This document shows positions 19,005 to 27,959 of a stretch of 64,000 bases of DNA, piece after piece. Within the stretch, counting starts at the first letter, position 1, and the number at the start of each line of letters is the position of its first letter. A program made the position numbers and the translations under genes. Location: contig JBFMHF010000006.1 of the NCBI GenBank assembly GCA_040752975.1, positions 1 to 64,000 on the forward strand. Direction: 5' to 3'. Origin of the DNA: JADLDB01 sp040752975. Lineage in GTDB: Bacteria > Myxococcota > Myxococcia > Myxococcales > Myxococcaceae. The notes beneath the pieces were generated by a model. The model was not told the DNA's origin. It did no database searches and was given only the letters and a program-made list of their open reading frames with translations.

Positions 19005-21083
19005 ATGCAGCAACCGGGTGTTGCCCAGAGCGACGGCCCGGGCTGGGTGGTGCACCGCACCCGCGAGGTGGCGAGCGGAGAGGGTCGGCTCGATTCCAGC
19101 GACGGCCTGGACGCTTTCGGGGTGGCGCAGTCGCGGGCGGGGGTGTGTAACATCCGACCCACGGTGGGGGACGACATCACCAGACGGGGAAGTGCCGGGT
19201 GGGGCCCCTGGGCTGACCGCCTCCCGTTCCTCTTCTATGAGGTGAGCGTCCGCGGCGAGCTGCTCTACGTCAGCGAGCACTGGACGCGGTTGACCGGCCA
19301 GCCCATCTCCGCCGCGCTGGGCTACGGCTACACGCACTTCGTCCAGAAGGAAGACGTGCCCGAAACGCTGGCCGATCTCGCGCGGGTCGCCGCGAAGCCC
19401 CGCCTGCGCGATCGCGACGTCCGCCTGCTGAAGCCCGACGGCAGCACGGTGTGGCTGCGAGCCGTCTCGGCGCCGGTCTTCGACGAGCAGGGGGTCGTGG
19501 TGTCCTTCGCGGGCATGGCGTGGGACGCGGATCAGGGCGCCGCCGCGCGCGCCCACGTGGCGAACCAGGAAGAGACGCTGCAGCGCTTCGCCCAGCGGAA
19601 CGAGGCGCTCCTCTCGGCGCTGCCCGACGTGCTGTACCAGGTCAGCTCCGACGGCCAGTTCCTCGCCTGCCAGGCGCCGGCGGGCGTCACCCCGGCGCTG
19701 CCTCAGGAAGCGGTGCTGGGCCGGAAGCTGGACGACGTGCTGCCGCTCGAGGCCGTGCACGCCGCGACCCGCTCGATGCGGCTGGCCGCCGAGACGCGCG
19801 CCGTACAGCGCTTCACGGTGACGGTGCCGACGGAGGACGGCCCGCGCGATCTCGAGGTGCGCGTCGCGGCGATGAAGACGGCCGACTTCGTCTGGGTCGC
19901 CCGCGACGTCACCGAGGCGCGCCGGGCCGAGGCCGAGCTGGTGTCCGCGCGCGAGGCGGCGCTGCAGGCCAGCCGCCTGAAGACGCAGTTCCTCGCCAAC
20001 ATCAGCCACGAGATCCGCACGCCGCTCAACGGCATCCTCGGGGTGTCGCAGCTCCTGCGCACCATGGCGCTCGCGCCCGAGGCGGCCGAGTACCTCGACG
20101 TGCTCCAGAGCTCGGGCGAGTCGCTCCTGGCCATCGTCAATGACGTGCTCGATCTCTCGAAGATCGAAGCCAACCGCCTCGAGCTCGAGTCTACGGCCTT
20201 CGACTTCGAGCACGTCGTCACCACCAGCGCGCGCGCCTTCCAGCCGGCCGCGAAGAAGAAGGGCCTCGAGCTGATCATCGAGGTGGACGAGGCGCTCAAG
20301 GGGCCAGCGAGGGGCGACCCGACGCGCATCGGGCAGATCGTCTCCAACCTGGTGTCGAACGCGGTGAAGTTCACCGACGAGGGGAAGGTGCGGGTGCTGG
20401 CCCGCCGCACGGATCGTGACGGCGTACGGCTGACGGTGAGCGACACCGGGCCCGGCATTCCGGCTGCGCAACACGAGCGCATCTTCGACCCCTTCACCCA
20501 GGCGCACGCAGCGTCGAGCCGGCGGTACGGCGGCACAGGCCTGGGCCTCACCATCACCCGGCGGCTGGCGAGGCTGATGGGCGGAGACGTGCGCGTCACC
20601 AGCGCGCCGGGCGCCGGGAGCGTCTTCGAGGTCACGCTGTCCCTCCCGTCGGCGCTCGTCGCCGAGCCGCTGGGGCCGGCGCTGGCGAGGCCTTCCCCTC
20701 CGCCACGCCCTCTCCACGTGCTGCTGGCCGAGGACAACGAGCTCAACGCGCAGCTCACCGGCGCGATGCTGCAGAAGCTGGGGCACAAGGTGCGCGTGGT
20801 GCGCGATGGGCGGGCCGCGGTAGACGCGCTGGCGGACGGCGCGTTCGACCTCGTGCTGATGGACGTCTCGATGCCGGTGCTGGACGGGCTGGAAGCGACC
20901 CGCGCCATTCGCGCGAAGGAGAAGGGCGGGCAGCAGCACATCTCCATCGTGGCGCTCACGGCCAACGCGATGAAGGGCGACGACCTGGTGTGCCTCTCCG
21001 CCGGGATGGACGCGTACCTCCCCAAGCCCGTCACCGTCGAGGCGCTGCGCGACGTGCTGACCTGGTTCGGCAGCCAGCGCTGA
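19005..21083 (+). CDS. hybrid histidine kinase (PAS-PAS-HisKA-HATPase-REC)
   Basis: 692 residues, soluble. Two PAS-like domains (about 74-175 and 200-305), then HisKA with the phospho-acceptor H335 (NISHEIRTPLNG), HATPase with N-box NLVSNAVKF, G1 DTGPGIP and G2 GTGLGLTI, and a C-terminal receiver with LAEDNELN, phospho-acceptor D620 (LVLMDVSMP) and K674 (LPKPV). The first 55 residues look non-conserved; a GTG at 19164 is a possible alternative start that keeps all domains. It directly follows the lipoprotein gene. The phosphorelay partner is not in the window. Confidence 0.93.
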   Translation: MQQPGVAQSDGPGWVVHRTREVASGEGRLDSSDGLDAFGVAQSRAGVCNIRPTVGDDITRRGSAGWGPWADRLPFLFYEVSVRGELLYVSEHWTRLTGQPISAALGYGYTHFVQKEDVPETLADLARVAAKPRLRDRDVRLLKPDGSTVWLRAVSAPVFDEQGVVVSFAGMAWDADQGAAARAHVANQEETLQRFAQRNEALLSALPDVLYQVSSDGQFLACQAPAGVTPALPQEAVLGRKLDDVLPLEAVHAATRSMRLAAETRAVQRFTVTVPTEDGPRDLEVRVAAMKTADFVWVARDVTEARRAEAELVSAREAALQASRLKTQFLANISHEIRTPLNGILGVSQLLRTMALAPEAAEYLDVLQSSGESLLAIVNDVLDLSKIEANRLELESTAFDFEHVVTTSARAFQPAAKKKGLELIIEVDEALKGPARGDPTRIGQIVSNLVSNAVKFTDEGKVRVLARRTDRDGVRLTVSDTGPGIPAAQHERIFDPFTQAHAASSRRYGGTGLGLTITRRLARLMGGDVRVTSAPGAGSVFEVTLSLPSALVAEPLGPALARPSPPPRPLHVLLAEDNELNAQLTGAMLQKLGHKVRVVRDGRAAVDALADGAFDLVLMDVSMPVLDGLEATRAIRAKEKGGQQHISIVALTANAMKGDDLVCLSAGMDAYLPKPVTVEALRDVLTWFGSQR

Positions 21084-21185
21084 GACGTCACAAACGGTTG
21101 TCTCGCCACGCGTTCCATGCGACGAACCGCCCGCCTTCGCCGGGCGCCGTGAGTGGCCGACGAGGGGAGAAGTCGCGAGGAGCCC

Positions 21186-23591
21186 ATGTCGACCGACGCC
21201 GCCGCTGCACCGACGACGCAGAAGGACCAGGACCGGAAGGAGCCGGCCTCGCTGAGCGAGGCCCTGCTGGGCAAGGAGCTGCTCGGCAGCCCGTCGCTCA
21301 AGAAGGTGATGGCGTGGCCCGCGGAGCTGCGGGCCGCGCTGGTGGCGTGTCTCCTGGCCATCACCGTCTTCGTTCCCTTCCTCGGCAGCGTGGGCCTGTG
21401 GGATCCATGGGAGACGCACTACGGCGAGGTCGCGCGGGAGATGATCCAGCGCAACGACTACGTCCACCCGTACTGGGAGAACGCGTACTTCTTTTCCAAG
21501 CCCGCCTTCACCATGTGGATGATGGCCGTGGGGCTGCAGGCGGCGGACGTGGGCCCGCTCCTGGCGCTGGTGCTGGCCGTCGTGCTGGGCGCGCTCGGCT
21601 TTGCGCTCTACACCGGGAAGCTGGGCAAGCCGTCGCAGACGAAGGAGTTCTGGGGCGCGATGTCGGCGGTGTGGGCCGCCGTTTTCGCGTTGCTCTTCCT
21701 GTGGGCGAAGACGGTGAAGCTGCCGTACACGTTCGCCGGCGTGGCCGAGGGCGACGGCGCGCTGCCGCTCTTCACCGAGTGGGGCTTCCGGCTGCCGTTC
21801 GCGATGTTCTCCATCTTCGCGGTGGCGCTGTTGGCCTACGCGATGACCATCGCGGTGAACGCGCGCGCCGCCCTGGCCACCAGCGTGGTGCTGGTGACGA
21901 TGCCGCTCTATTTCATCCTCTCGCGGCAGGCCGTGACCGACACGCCGATCGTCTCGGCCACCATCGCCGGCATCGCCTGCGCCATGGTGGCGCTGTTCGA
22001 CAAGGACACGAAGTTCCGCAGCGAGTGGTGGTACGCGGCGTTCGTCCTCTTCGGCTTCGCGACGCTGGCGAAGGGGCTGCTCGGCTTCGGCGTGCCGATG
22101 GTGGTGTTCATCGGCTTCCTCCTGTTCTCCCGGCTGCCCCCAAGGCAGGCCGTCAGACTCTTCATCGCCCTGTTCACGATGCCCTTCTCGGTGGTTGCCT
22201 ACCCGGCGCTGGGGCTCCTCCTCAAGGACTCGAATCAGGCCGCGTGGGAGGAGGAGCGCTTCTTCGGGCGGCACTTCTCGGTGCCGACGTTGACGGCGCT
22301 TGGAGTGGGCGTGCTGGTGGGGGCGTTCGCCCACTCGCTGGGCAAGCAGTGGGGCACCACCTTCATGGCCGTGCCCGTCATCGACAACCAGTCGGTGCTC
22401 TCCGCCCCGGTGTGGCTGGGGATCATGTGGGGCTCGCTGGCGTTCTGGATCACCGCCACGGTGCTGCTCGGGCAGAAGGCGAAGCAGTTGACGGAGCGGC
22501 CGCCGGAGCTCTTCGCGATGGCCTTCGACATGCGCCTGGGCACGGGCATCCTCTTGTTCCTCGCGGTGTGCCTGCCCTGGTACTACGAGATGTTCACCTT
22601 CTGGCGGGTGGACGACGAGTCCAAGCTCTTCTGGTTCCGCTTCATCATTCACGATCACTTCGCGCGCCTGGGTTCGGGCGTGCACACCACCACCCCCGGT
22701 GGCGACTTCACCTACTTCATCCAGCAGGGCGGCTACGCGATGTTCCCGTGGGTCGTCCTCATCCCTGGCGCCTTCGCGGTGGTGGCGCGCCTCAAGGTGC
22801 GGGGCGGTACGTCGACCGACGGCGTGGGGTTGATCGCCGTGCTGTGGTTCGCCTTCTCGTGGGTGCTGATCGGCGCGTCGGCTACGAAGTTCCACCACTA
22901 CGTCTTCCCGATGCTGCCGCCGATGGCCATCCTCATCGGCCTCTTCGTCGACAAGCTGTGGGAGGAAGGACCGGGCCACCACGGCATGGCGCTGTTGCTC
23001 GGCGTGCCGCTCCTGGTCCTCGTGGGTAAGGACCTGTGGACCGACTTCAAGCACTTCACGGACATGTTCGTGTACAACTACGACCGTCCGTACCCGGCGA
23101 TGCTCTCGGAGCGGCCGGTGCTCGGGTCCCTCACCCTCAAGAAGCTGTTGCTCTACGGGACGGTGGCCTTCGGACTCGTCGCCGGCCTGTTCGTGGTGCT
23201 GAAGCGGCGGGTCGAGCTCTTCGCCACCGGGTTGGCCGGGGCGCTCGTCTTCGCCCTGTGGTTCAGCTGGAGCCACTGGGTCGACCTGTCCCACCACTGG
23301 ACGCAGCGCGATCAGTTCTGGCGCTACTTCTCGCAGCGACGCGCGGGCGAGCCGATCGCCGCCTTCCTGATGAACTGGCGCGGGGAGACGTTCTACTCGC
23401 GAAACACGGTGAAGCAGATCAAGGACAACCCGAACGTGGGCATGCAGAACTACGCCGCGCAGCCGGGCCGCAAGTGGAGCCTCGTCGAGCACGCGCGCCT
23501 CGGCATCTTGAAGAGCGCGGTGGGCAACCGGAACGTCACGCTCGTCGACAAGGATCTCAACAACAAGTTCGTCCTGGTCATCATCGAGTGA
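21186..23591 (+). CDS. GT39/ArnT-like polyprenyl-linked sugar transferase
   Basis: 801 residues with about twelve membrane helices. The first periplasmic loop, LWDPWETHYGEVAREM, matches the acidic catalytic loop of the PMT/ArnT superfamily, which moves sugars from polyprenyl phosphate to lipid A, proteins or glycans. NDYVHPYWENAYFFSKP and FHHYVFPMLPPMAI are also family-like. A cytosolic N-terminal 45 residues precede the first helix. The ATG at 21186 has an AGGAG site. Length exceeds ArnT (about 550), with extra helices and a soluble C-terminal part (about 715-801). Substrate unknown; an envelope glycolipid role is likely. Confidence 0.88.
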   Translation: MSTDAAAAPTTQKDQDRKEPASLSEALLGKELLGSPSLKKVMAWPAELRAALVACLLAITVFVPFLGSVGLWDPWETHYGEVAREMIQRNDYVHPYWENAYFFSKPAFTMWMMAVGLQAADVGPLLALVLAVVLGALGFALYTGKLGKPSQTKEFWGAMSAVWAAVFALLFLWAKTVKLPYTFAGVAEGDGALPLFTEWGFRLPFAMFSIFAVALLAYAMTIAVNARAALATSVVLVTMPLYFILSRQAVTDTPIVSATIAGIACAMVALFDKDTKFRSEWWYAAFVLFGFATLAKGLLGFGVPMVVFIGFLLFSRLPPRQAVRLFIALFTMPFSVVAYPALGLLLKDSNQAAWEEERFFGRHFSVPTLTALGVGVLVGAFAHSLGKQWGTTFMAVPVIDNQSVLSAPVWLGIMWGSLAFWITATVLLGQKAKQLTERPPELFAMAFDMRLGTGILLFLAVCLPWYYEMFTFWRVDDESKLFWFRFIIHDHFARLGSGVHTTTPGGDFTYFIQQGGYAMFPWVVLIPGAFAVVARLKVRGGTSTDGVGLIAVLWFAFSWVLIGASATKFHHYVFPMLPPMAILIGLFVDKLWEEGPGHHGMALLLGVPLLVLVGKDLWTDFKHFTDMFVYNYDRPYPAMLSERPVLGSLTLKKLLLYGTVAFGLVAGLFVVLKRRVELFATGLAGALVFALWFSWSHWVDLSHHWTQRDQFWRYFSQRRAGEPIAAFLMNWRGETFYSRNTVKQIKDNPNVGMQNYAAQPGRKWSLVEHARLGILKSAVGNRNVTLVDKDLNNKFVLVIIE

Positions 23592-23602
23592 GTGATCTCC
23601 CG

Positions 23603-23619
23603 CTCCCCCATCGGGGGAG
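23603..23619. repeat. palindromic hairpin element, copy 1
   Basis: Perfect 7-bp stem (CTCCCCC / GGGGGAG) with an ATC loop, just after the GT39 gene. With its flanks it matches, in inverted orientation, the hairpin element at 36346-36368, so it belongs to a dispersed palindromic repeat family. It could double as a transcription end signal, though no T-run follows. Confidence 0.6.
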
Positions 23620-23764
23620 AAGGTGGAGGTGAGGGGAAGTCGCCCCTGCGCAGGGTACAGCCCGTGCACTCACTCTCCGGATGACCCAGCTTCTTTCGTC
23701 GCTTGCCGCGCCGCCGCGCGACAGAATGTCACTCGCGCATGTCTCCCGCCCGCCGGAGCGTCAG

Positions 23765-24691
23765 GTGAACGGCATCGTCGTCGAGGGGCTGGCGAAGCGG
23801 TTCGGCGAGCGCACGGCCGTCTCGGGCTTGTCCTTCGAGGTGAAGCAGGGAGAGGTCTTCGGCCTGCTCGGCCCCAACGGCGCGGGGAAGACGACGACGG
23901 TGCGGATGCTGACGGGGCTGCTCAACCCGAGCGAAGGGAAGGCCGACGTCTGCGGCGTGGCGCTGCCCCTCGACGGAGACGGCACGGCGCTGCGCAAGCG
24001 GGTGGGGCTGTTGACGGAGCAGCCGGGCCTGTACGACCGCCTCACCGCGCACGAGAACCTGGGCTTCTTCATCCGGCTGCACGAATTGGACGAGGCGCGC
24101 GCCTGGGCACGGGCCAGGAAGTACCTCGAGCGCTTCGGGCTGGCGGGCCGTGAGGAGGAGCCGGTGGGTGGCTTCTCCAAGGGCATGCGGCAGAAGCTGG
24201 CCATCGTGCGCACGCTGGTGCACGAGCCCGACGTCATCTTCCTCGACGAGCCGACCTCCGGGCTCGATCCGCAGTCGGCCCGCACCGTGCGCGACGCGGT
24301 GGCCGAATTGGCGGCGGAGGGGCGCACGCTGGTGCTGTGCAGCCACAACCTCGCCGAGGTGGAGCGGCTGTGCACGCGCGTGGCGGTCATCAAGAACACG
24401 CTGCGCACCGTGGCTTCGCTGACGGAGCTGCGGCGTGAAGGCCTCGCGCTGGACGTGCACATGGAGGGTGAGGCGGCGCGCTTCGTGCCGGCGCTCTCCG
24501 CGCTGCCGAAGCCCCCGGGGACGCAGGTGGAAGGGAGCCGCCTCAAGGTGCTGCTGGCCGAAGAGGCCCAGGCGCCCGACGTGGTGGCGGCGCTGGTGGC
24601 GGCGGGGGCGCGCATCCACAGCGTCACGCGCGCGGCGAGGCCGCTGGAAGAGGCGTACCTCGAGTTGGTGCGCGAGGAGGATGCACCGTGA
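23765..24691 (+). CDS. ABC transporter ATP-binding protein (ABC-2 exporter type)
   Basis: 308 residues from the GTG at 23765, chosen because a GGAG site lies 6 bases ahead and conserved sequence begins at once (IVVEGLAKRFGERTAV); in-frame ATGs at 23681 and 23726 are alternatives. Walker A GPNGAGKT (36-43), signature FSKGMRQKLAI, Walker B VIFLDEPTSGLDP and the switch CSHNLAEVE are intact. A C-terminal extension (about 225-308) is common in exporter ATPases of the NatA/CcmA class. It overlaps the permease gene by 4 bp. Substrate unknown. Confidence 0.93.
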   Translation: MNGIVVEGLAKRFGERTAVSGLSFEVKQGEVFGLLGPNGAGKTTTVRMLTGLLNPSEGKADVCGVALPLDGDGTALRKRVGLLTEQPGLYDRLTAHENLGFFIRLHELDEARAWARARKYLERFGLAGREEEPVGGFSKGMRQKLAIVRTLVHEPDVIFLDEPTSGLDPQSARTVRDAVAELAAEGRTLVLCSHNLAEVERLCTRVAVIKNTLRTVASLTELRREGLALDVHMEGEAARFVPALSALPKPPGTQVEGSRLKVLLAEEAQAPDVVAALVAAGARIHSVTRAARPLEEAYLELVREEDAP

Positions 24692-25488
24692 GCGCCTTCT
24701 CTGCTCGGCGGGTCCTCGCGGTGGTGTGGAAGGACCTGCTGGATCTCAAGAAGAACCGCGGCATGTTGTGGTCGATGCTGGCCTTGCCGGCGGTGGTGGT
24801 GATCATGCCGATCGGCGTGGTGACGGCCTACGTCGCACGGCCAGACGACGTCAGCCTGGCGGTGATGGCGCAGTACTACGAGCCGACGGTGAAGTCGGCC
24901 GACGCCGCCCGCTACCTCGTCGACAAGGTCCTGGCCGACTGGTTCGTCATCTACCTGGTGATGCCTGTCTTCGTGCCCATCCTCATCTCGTCGCACGCGG
25001 TCGCGGGCGAGAAGGAGAAGCGCACCCTGGAGCCGCTGCTGGCCGCGCCCATCACCCCGCTGGAGTTGGTGGTGGGCAAGTCGCTGGCGTCCCTCATCCC
25101 CGCCGTGACGGTTTGCCTGTTGGCCTTCGCGGTGCTTTGCGTGGGCGTGGACCTCGCGGCCTGGCCACTGGCGAAGGAGCTGGTGCTGCCCAACGGCATG
25201 TGGGCCTTCGGCGTCTTCGTCATCGCGCCGCTGTTCGCCTTCTTCGGCAACGGCATCGCGGTGCTGATCAGCGCGCGGGTGGGCGACTCGCGGCTGGCGC
25301 AGCAGATGTCCGGCCTCTTCGTGCTGCCGCTGGTGGGCCTCGCCGCGGGCCAGTTTGGCGGGTGGCTCAAGGCCGGCACCGCGTACTACGCCCTCATCGG
25401 CGCGCTGGTGTTGCTGTTGGACGTGGCCATCCTCGTGGTTGCGCGGCGGCTGTTCGATCGCGAGCGGCTCATGTCGCGCTGGGGCTGA
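24688..25488 (+). CDS. ABC-2 type permease
   Basis: 266 residues, about six membrane helices, with SSHAVAGEKEKRTLEPLLAAPITPLELVVGKSLASLIPA, the coupling-helix signature of ABC-2 permeases (NatB/YhaP-like). GTG start at 24688 overlaps the ATPase stop, so the two form one exporter. A periplasmic loop lies between helices 1 and 2. The substrate cannot be told; ions, lipids or small molecules are all known for this class. Confidence 0.9.
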   Translation: MSAFSARRVLAVVWKDLLDLKKNRGMLWSMLALPAVVVIMPIGVVTAYVARPDDVSLAVMAQYYEPTVKSADAARYLVDKVLADWFVIYLVMPVFVPILISSHAVAGEKEKRTLEPLLAAPITPLELVVGKSLASLIPAVTVCLLAFAVLCVGVDLAAWPLAKELVLPNGMWAFGVFVIAPLFAFFGNGIAVLISARVGDSRLAQQMSGLFVLPLVGLAAGQFGGWLKAGTAYYALIGALVLLLDVAILVVARRLFDRERLMSRWG

Positions 25489-25673
25489 GGTTGCAACGGC
25501 GGGAGTCAATCCCGGCAGCAGAGGGCCCCGCCCGACTCCGGTCCCGGCTCCCCATGGAGCGCTGCGGCTGCGCCGGCATGCGCCCGAAGCGGCGGGTTGG
25601 GCGGGGGCGGCTCATGAACCCAGGTCAACCAACGCCACCCAGCACCGGACGTGCGTCGGCGTAGAATGCAGGC

Positions 25674-26153
25674 GTGCAAGGAGAAGAGGCGACCCCCAGC
25701 CCCGCGACGGATCGCGAGCGTCGGGCGCGGCTGGAGCGCCTGCAGGAGGAGCTGCGTGCGGCGAAGGCCCAGCTCGCCGCGCCAGACCGGGCGGCCGCCG
25801 AGAGCGTGGCCGACGTGGAGGCGTCTCTCGGGCAGGACAGGGCTCGGCTGGCTCGCGCTCAGGCGCGCGCGAAGGAGCTGGAGGCCCAATCGGGGGCCGC
25901 GCTGGCGCGCATCGAACTCCTCCGGCCTCTGGTGGAAGAGGCGCGCGTGCTGGCGCGAGGCGCACGGAGCCGCGGCTACCGTGAGTGGGACACGCGCAAC
26001 AACTTTCTCGGAGGCCTCTTCACCCTCCTCTTCACGGTGGTGTTGGGCGGTGGGTATGGGCTGCTGGTGGGAGGCAAGCTGACGATGCTCGTGTTCATCG
26101 GCTCACTCTTCTTGGCCCTCTTTCTCCTCTCGAAATTCCGGAAGGGCGCGTGA
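25674..26153 (+). CDS. coiled-coil membrane protein A1 (first copy of a duplicated module)
   Basis: 159 residues, function unknown. Residues 10-95 form a strong charged coiled coil (ERRARLERLQEELRAAKAQL...); LARGARSRGYREWDTRNN follows; then two membrane helices (about 108-155). GTG start at 25674. Its stop overlaps the GTG of the next gene by 4 bp. It is homologous to the protein at 26489-26917: both share DRERRARLE, a conserved EAR-L-ALGA-like boundary and the same order of coil then membrane. The orientation (coil in the cytosol) is inferred. Confidence 0.72.
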   Translation: MQGEEATPSPATDRERRARLERLQEELRAAKAQLAAPDRAAAESVADVEASLGQDRARLARAQARAKELEAQSGAALARIELLRPLVEEARVLARGARSRGYREWDTRNNFLGGLFTLLFTVVLGGGYGLLVGGKLTMLVFIGSLFLALFLLSKFRKGA

Positions 26154-26419
26154 CCCCGGTCTCGGATCTCGACGAGCTGGAGGCAGCGCTCTCTGCCACG
26201 GAGCGCGAGCTTCAAGACGTGCGCGCGCAGGTCCTCGCGCAGCGTGACGCGCGGGCAGGGGAGCAGCTCGAGAAGCTCTTCGCGGAACGCGCCCGCGTCC
26301 GCGCAGAGGCCGACGTGCTGGAGCAGGCGAACGCCGCCGCGGAGGCGCGGTTGAACGAGCTCAGCGCCGTGGTGGCCGAGCTCGAGGCGGAGCTCGCGGG
26401 CCTCACGAAGTCTCGCTGA
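26150..26419 (+). CDS. small coiled-coil protein B1
   Basis: 89 residues, entirely coiled coil (DLDELEAALSATERELQDVRAQVL...), no signal or membrane segment. GTG at 26150 overlaps the stop of A1. Resembles the protein at 26914-27162 in length, opening (DELEAAL / DELDGAV) and pattern (AGEQLEKLFAERARV / AGPRLAALAKELEKI). Likely the soluble partner of A1, perhaps pairing with its coil. Function unknown. Confidence 0.68.
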   Translation: MTPVSDLDELEAALSATERELQDVRAQVLAQRDARAGEQLEKLFAERARVRAEADVLEQANAAAEARLNELSAVVAELEAELAGLTKSR

Positions 26420-26488
26420 GGGGTTGGTCCCGAGGTCCTGCGCGATCCGGACTCCACCCAGGCGAACTCTGACGTTAGGCTGCCTGGC

Positions 26489-26917
26489 GTGTTGCGCGAC
26501 GCGCCCCAGTCCGCGGTGGTTGGAGATCGCGAGCGTCGCGCCCGGCTGGAGCAGCTCCAGGCAGAGCTGAAGGCGGCGAGGGCGGAGGCGGCGGCAGCCC
26601 GAGAGTCGAGCGCCGCTGCGGTGAAGGCCCTCGAAGAGGCAGTCTCCGAAGCGAAGGCGAGGCTCGAGCAGGCGAAGCAACGCAAGCTGGACGTGCAGCG
26701 GAGGCTGGAGGCGGTCCGGCACAGGATCCAGGCGCTCAAGGAGCGGCAGAAGGAGGCGCGGATCCTCGCGCTGGGCGCCAGCCGCCGCGACAAGTACATC
26801 GACTGGGCACCGCAGGACAGCGGGCGGGGGATGAACCCGGGCTTTCAGCTCATGCTGGCCACCATCTGGTTTCTCTTCGCCTTGGTGGCGGTCCTGGCGA
26901 AGGGGTGCCCTCCATGA
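26489..26917 (+). CDS. coiled-coil membrane protein A2 (second copy)
   Basis: 142 residues. Paralogue of A1: VVGDRERRARLEQLQAELKAARAE opens a coiled coil of about 100 residues; ARILALGASRRDKYIDW corresponds to the A1 boundary; a single membrane helix (about 118-138) replaces A1's pair and the protein ends in GCPP. GTG start. Stop overlaps the ATG of B2 by 4 bp, the same arrangement as in the first copy. Function unknown. Confidence 0.72.
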   Translation: MLRDAPQSAVVGDRERRARLEQLQAELKAARAEAAAARESSAAAVKALEEAVSEAKARLEQAKQRKLDVQRRLEAVRHRIQALKERQKEARILALGASRRDKYIDWAPQDSGRGMNPGFQLMLATIWFLFALVAVLAKGCPP

Positions 26918-27162
26918 GCGAGCTGGATGAACTCGACGGCGCGGTGAGGGCCGCCGAAGCCGCCCTCGCGGAGGCGCGGGACGAGGTGGCACGCGTCCGG
27001 GAAGAGACCGCCGGCCCCCGCCTCGCCGCGCTGGCGAAAGAGCTGGAGAAGATCCACGCGCAGACGCGGGAACAGGAGCGCGTCATCGACGAGCTGGAAA
27101 GCGACGTGCAGGCGCTCGAGCGCGAAGCCAGCGAGATGGAGGAGCGGTTGGACCGGAGCTGA
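26914..27162 (+). CDS. small coiled-coil protein B2
   Basis: 82 residues, all coiled coil (MSELDELDGAVRAAEAALAEARDEV...), soluble, strongly acidic and alanine-rich. Paralogue of B1 and translationally coupled to A2. Its last codon and stop lie inside the left copy of the 25-bp direct repeat. Function unknown. Confidence 0.68.
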   Translation: MSELDELDGAVRAAEAALAEARDEVARVREETAGPRLAALAKELEKIHAQTREQERVIDELESDVQALEREASEMEERLDRS

Positions 27163-27182
27163 CTCAGGCCGTCGCCTCCACG
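27158..27182 (+). repeat. 25-bp direct repeat, left copy
   Basis: Identical over 25 bases to 34501-34525; begins GCTGACTCAGG. It covers the stop codon of B2. Read on the minus strand it would encode the same VEATA-stop end as the methyltransferase at 34507, so it looks like a displaced copy of that gene's 3' end or the left half of a split insertion site. Confidence 0.8.
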
Positions 27183-27228
27183 GCCTCCGCAGAGTTGCCC
27201 GCGGGCTCTCGTGGCCCCGGCCGCACCT

Positions 27229-27504
27229 TCACTTCGTGCATTCGTCGCACTTCCGGAACGCGCCGCACGTGGGGGCGCTCGCTTCGCAGGCCACCCGCTC
27301 GTCAACGGTGCAGGCACCGACGGGCTCGTAGGTCTCGCAGATGGAGACACACCTGTTGAAGTCGAACTTGCTCCCCGAAATCGCCCACTCGGCCCCACAG
27401 ACGTTCCAGTTGTTGTTGCAGGCGTTCGCGCAGCTGGAGCCACAAGCCGAGAGGAACAGACTCGACCCTCCAGAGAGAGCCAGCATCACCATCAGTGTCT
27501 TCAT
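27229..27504 (-). CDS. small cysteine-rich lipoprotein
   Basis: 91 residues from the ATG at 27504, which has an AGGAGG site. Lipoprotein signal (MKTLMVMLALSGG...LFLSAC) gives lipid-modified Cys, then a short domain with nine further cysteines (SSCANACNNNW..., RCVSICETYEP, CGAFRKCDECTK), likely disulfide-bonded in the periplasm or on the surface. Unknown function. Noticeably lower GC than its neighbours. Lies at the left edge of the repeat-bounded block. Confidence 0.78.
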   Translation of the reverse strand: MKTLMVMLALSGGSSLFLSACGSSCANACNNNWNVCGAEWAISGSKFDFNRCVSICETYEPVGACTVDERVACEASAPTCGAFRKCDECTK

Positions 27505-27588
27505 TGGTTTCGACCTCCTGTGTTCGCGCTCAGGGAGCGCGAGGTTCTGTCTGCTGTTGCGGTGCATTCGACTGCACGGCTGGCGGAC

Positions 27589-27864
27589 TCAGGGCGCCGC
27601 CGCGCAGAACGACTCTTTCGCGACGATGAGGGCCACGCCGCAGCCATCATTGTCGTCGGCGGGTCGCTCGCAGCGGTAGAACTCCTTGCCGGCACTGTCG
27701 AGGAGCCAGAACTCGTCCGGACTGGAGCCCACGCCGCTGGCGTAGCAGGCCGTCAGGCTCTTGCTGGCCTGGCCGCCCCAATCGGCGCAGCTCTGATTCG
27801 TACACTTCCCGTAGCCACAACCCGCCGACACCACTGCCACAACGGCCGCCACGATGGATCTCAA
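27589..27864 (-). CDS. small cysteine-rich lipoprotein with TTG start
   Basis: 91 residues. The start is a TTG at 27864, chosen because a GGAGG site lies 5-6 bases ahead and the resulting N-terminus (LRSIVAAVVAVVSAGC) is a proper lipoprotein signal with lipobox SAGC. The mature part is short and has CTNQSCADWGG, FWLLDSAGKEFYRCER and a final CGVALIVAKESFC. Downstream of the Ser/Thr kinase and in the same direction, 95 bp away. Function unknown; may be sensed by, or report to, the adjacent kinase. Confidence 0.72.
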   Translation of the reverse strand: MRSIVAAVVAVVSAGCGYGKCTNQSCADWGGQASKSLTACYASGVGSSPDEFWLLDSAGKEFYRCERPADDNDGCGVALIVAKESFCAAAP

Positions 27865-27959
27865 GGTTTCCTCCCCGTGAAATGGGTCAGGGGAAGAGAG
27901 ACGCCTCCAGGCCGGATGTGAAAAAGAAGGCGCAGCGACGGGGGCGAGGGTGGCTTTTC

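Noticed and set aside
18822..23669. A 1,615-codon open frame on the minus strand opposite the kinase and GT39 genes.
   Set aside because: It runs antisense to well-supported genes, is made of low-complexity His/Arg/Glu/Gly/Leu-rich sequence and has no domain character. It is a by-product of high GC at third codon positions.
27166..27243. A 25-codon minus-strand frame ending VEATA beside the left direct repeat.
   Set aside because: It overlaps the stop of the lipoprotein gene and exists because of the repeat copy; too short to support as a gene.
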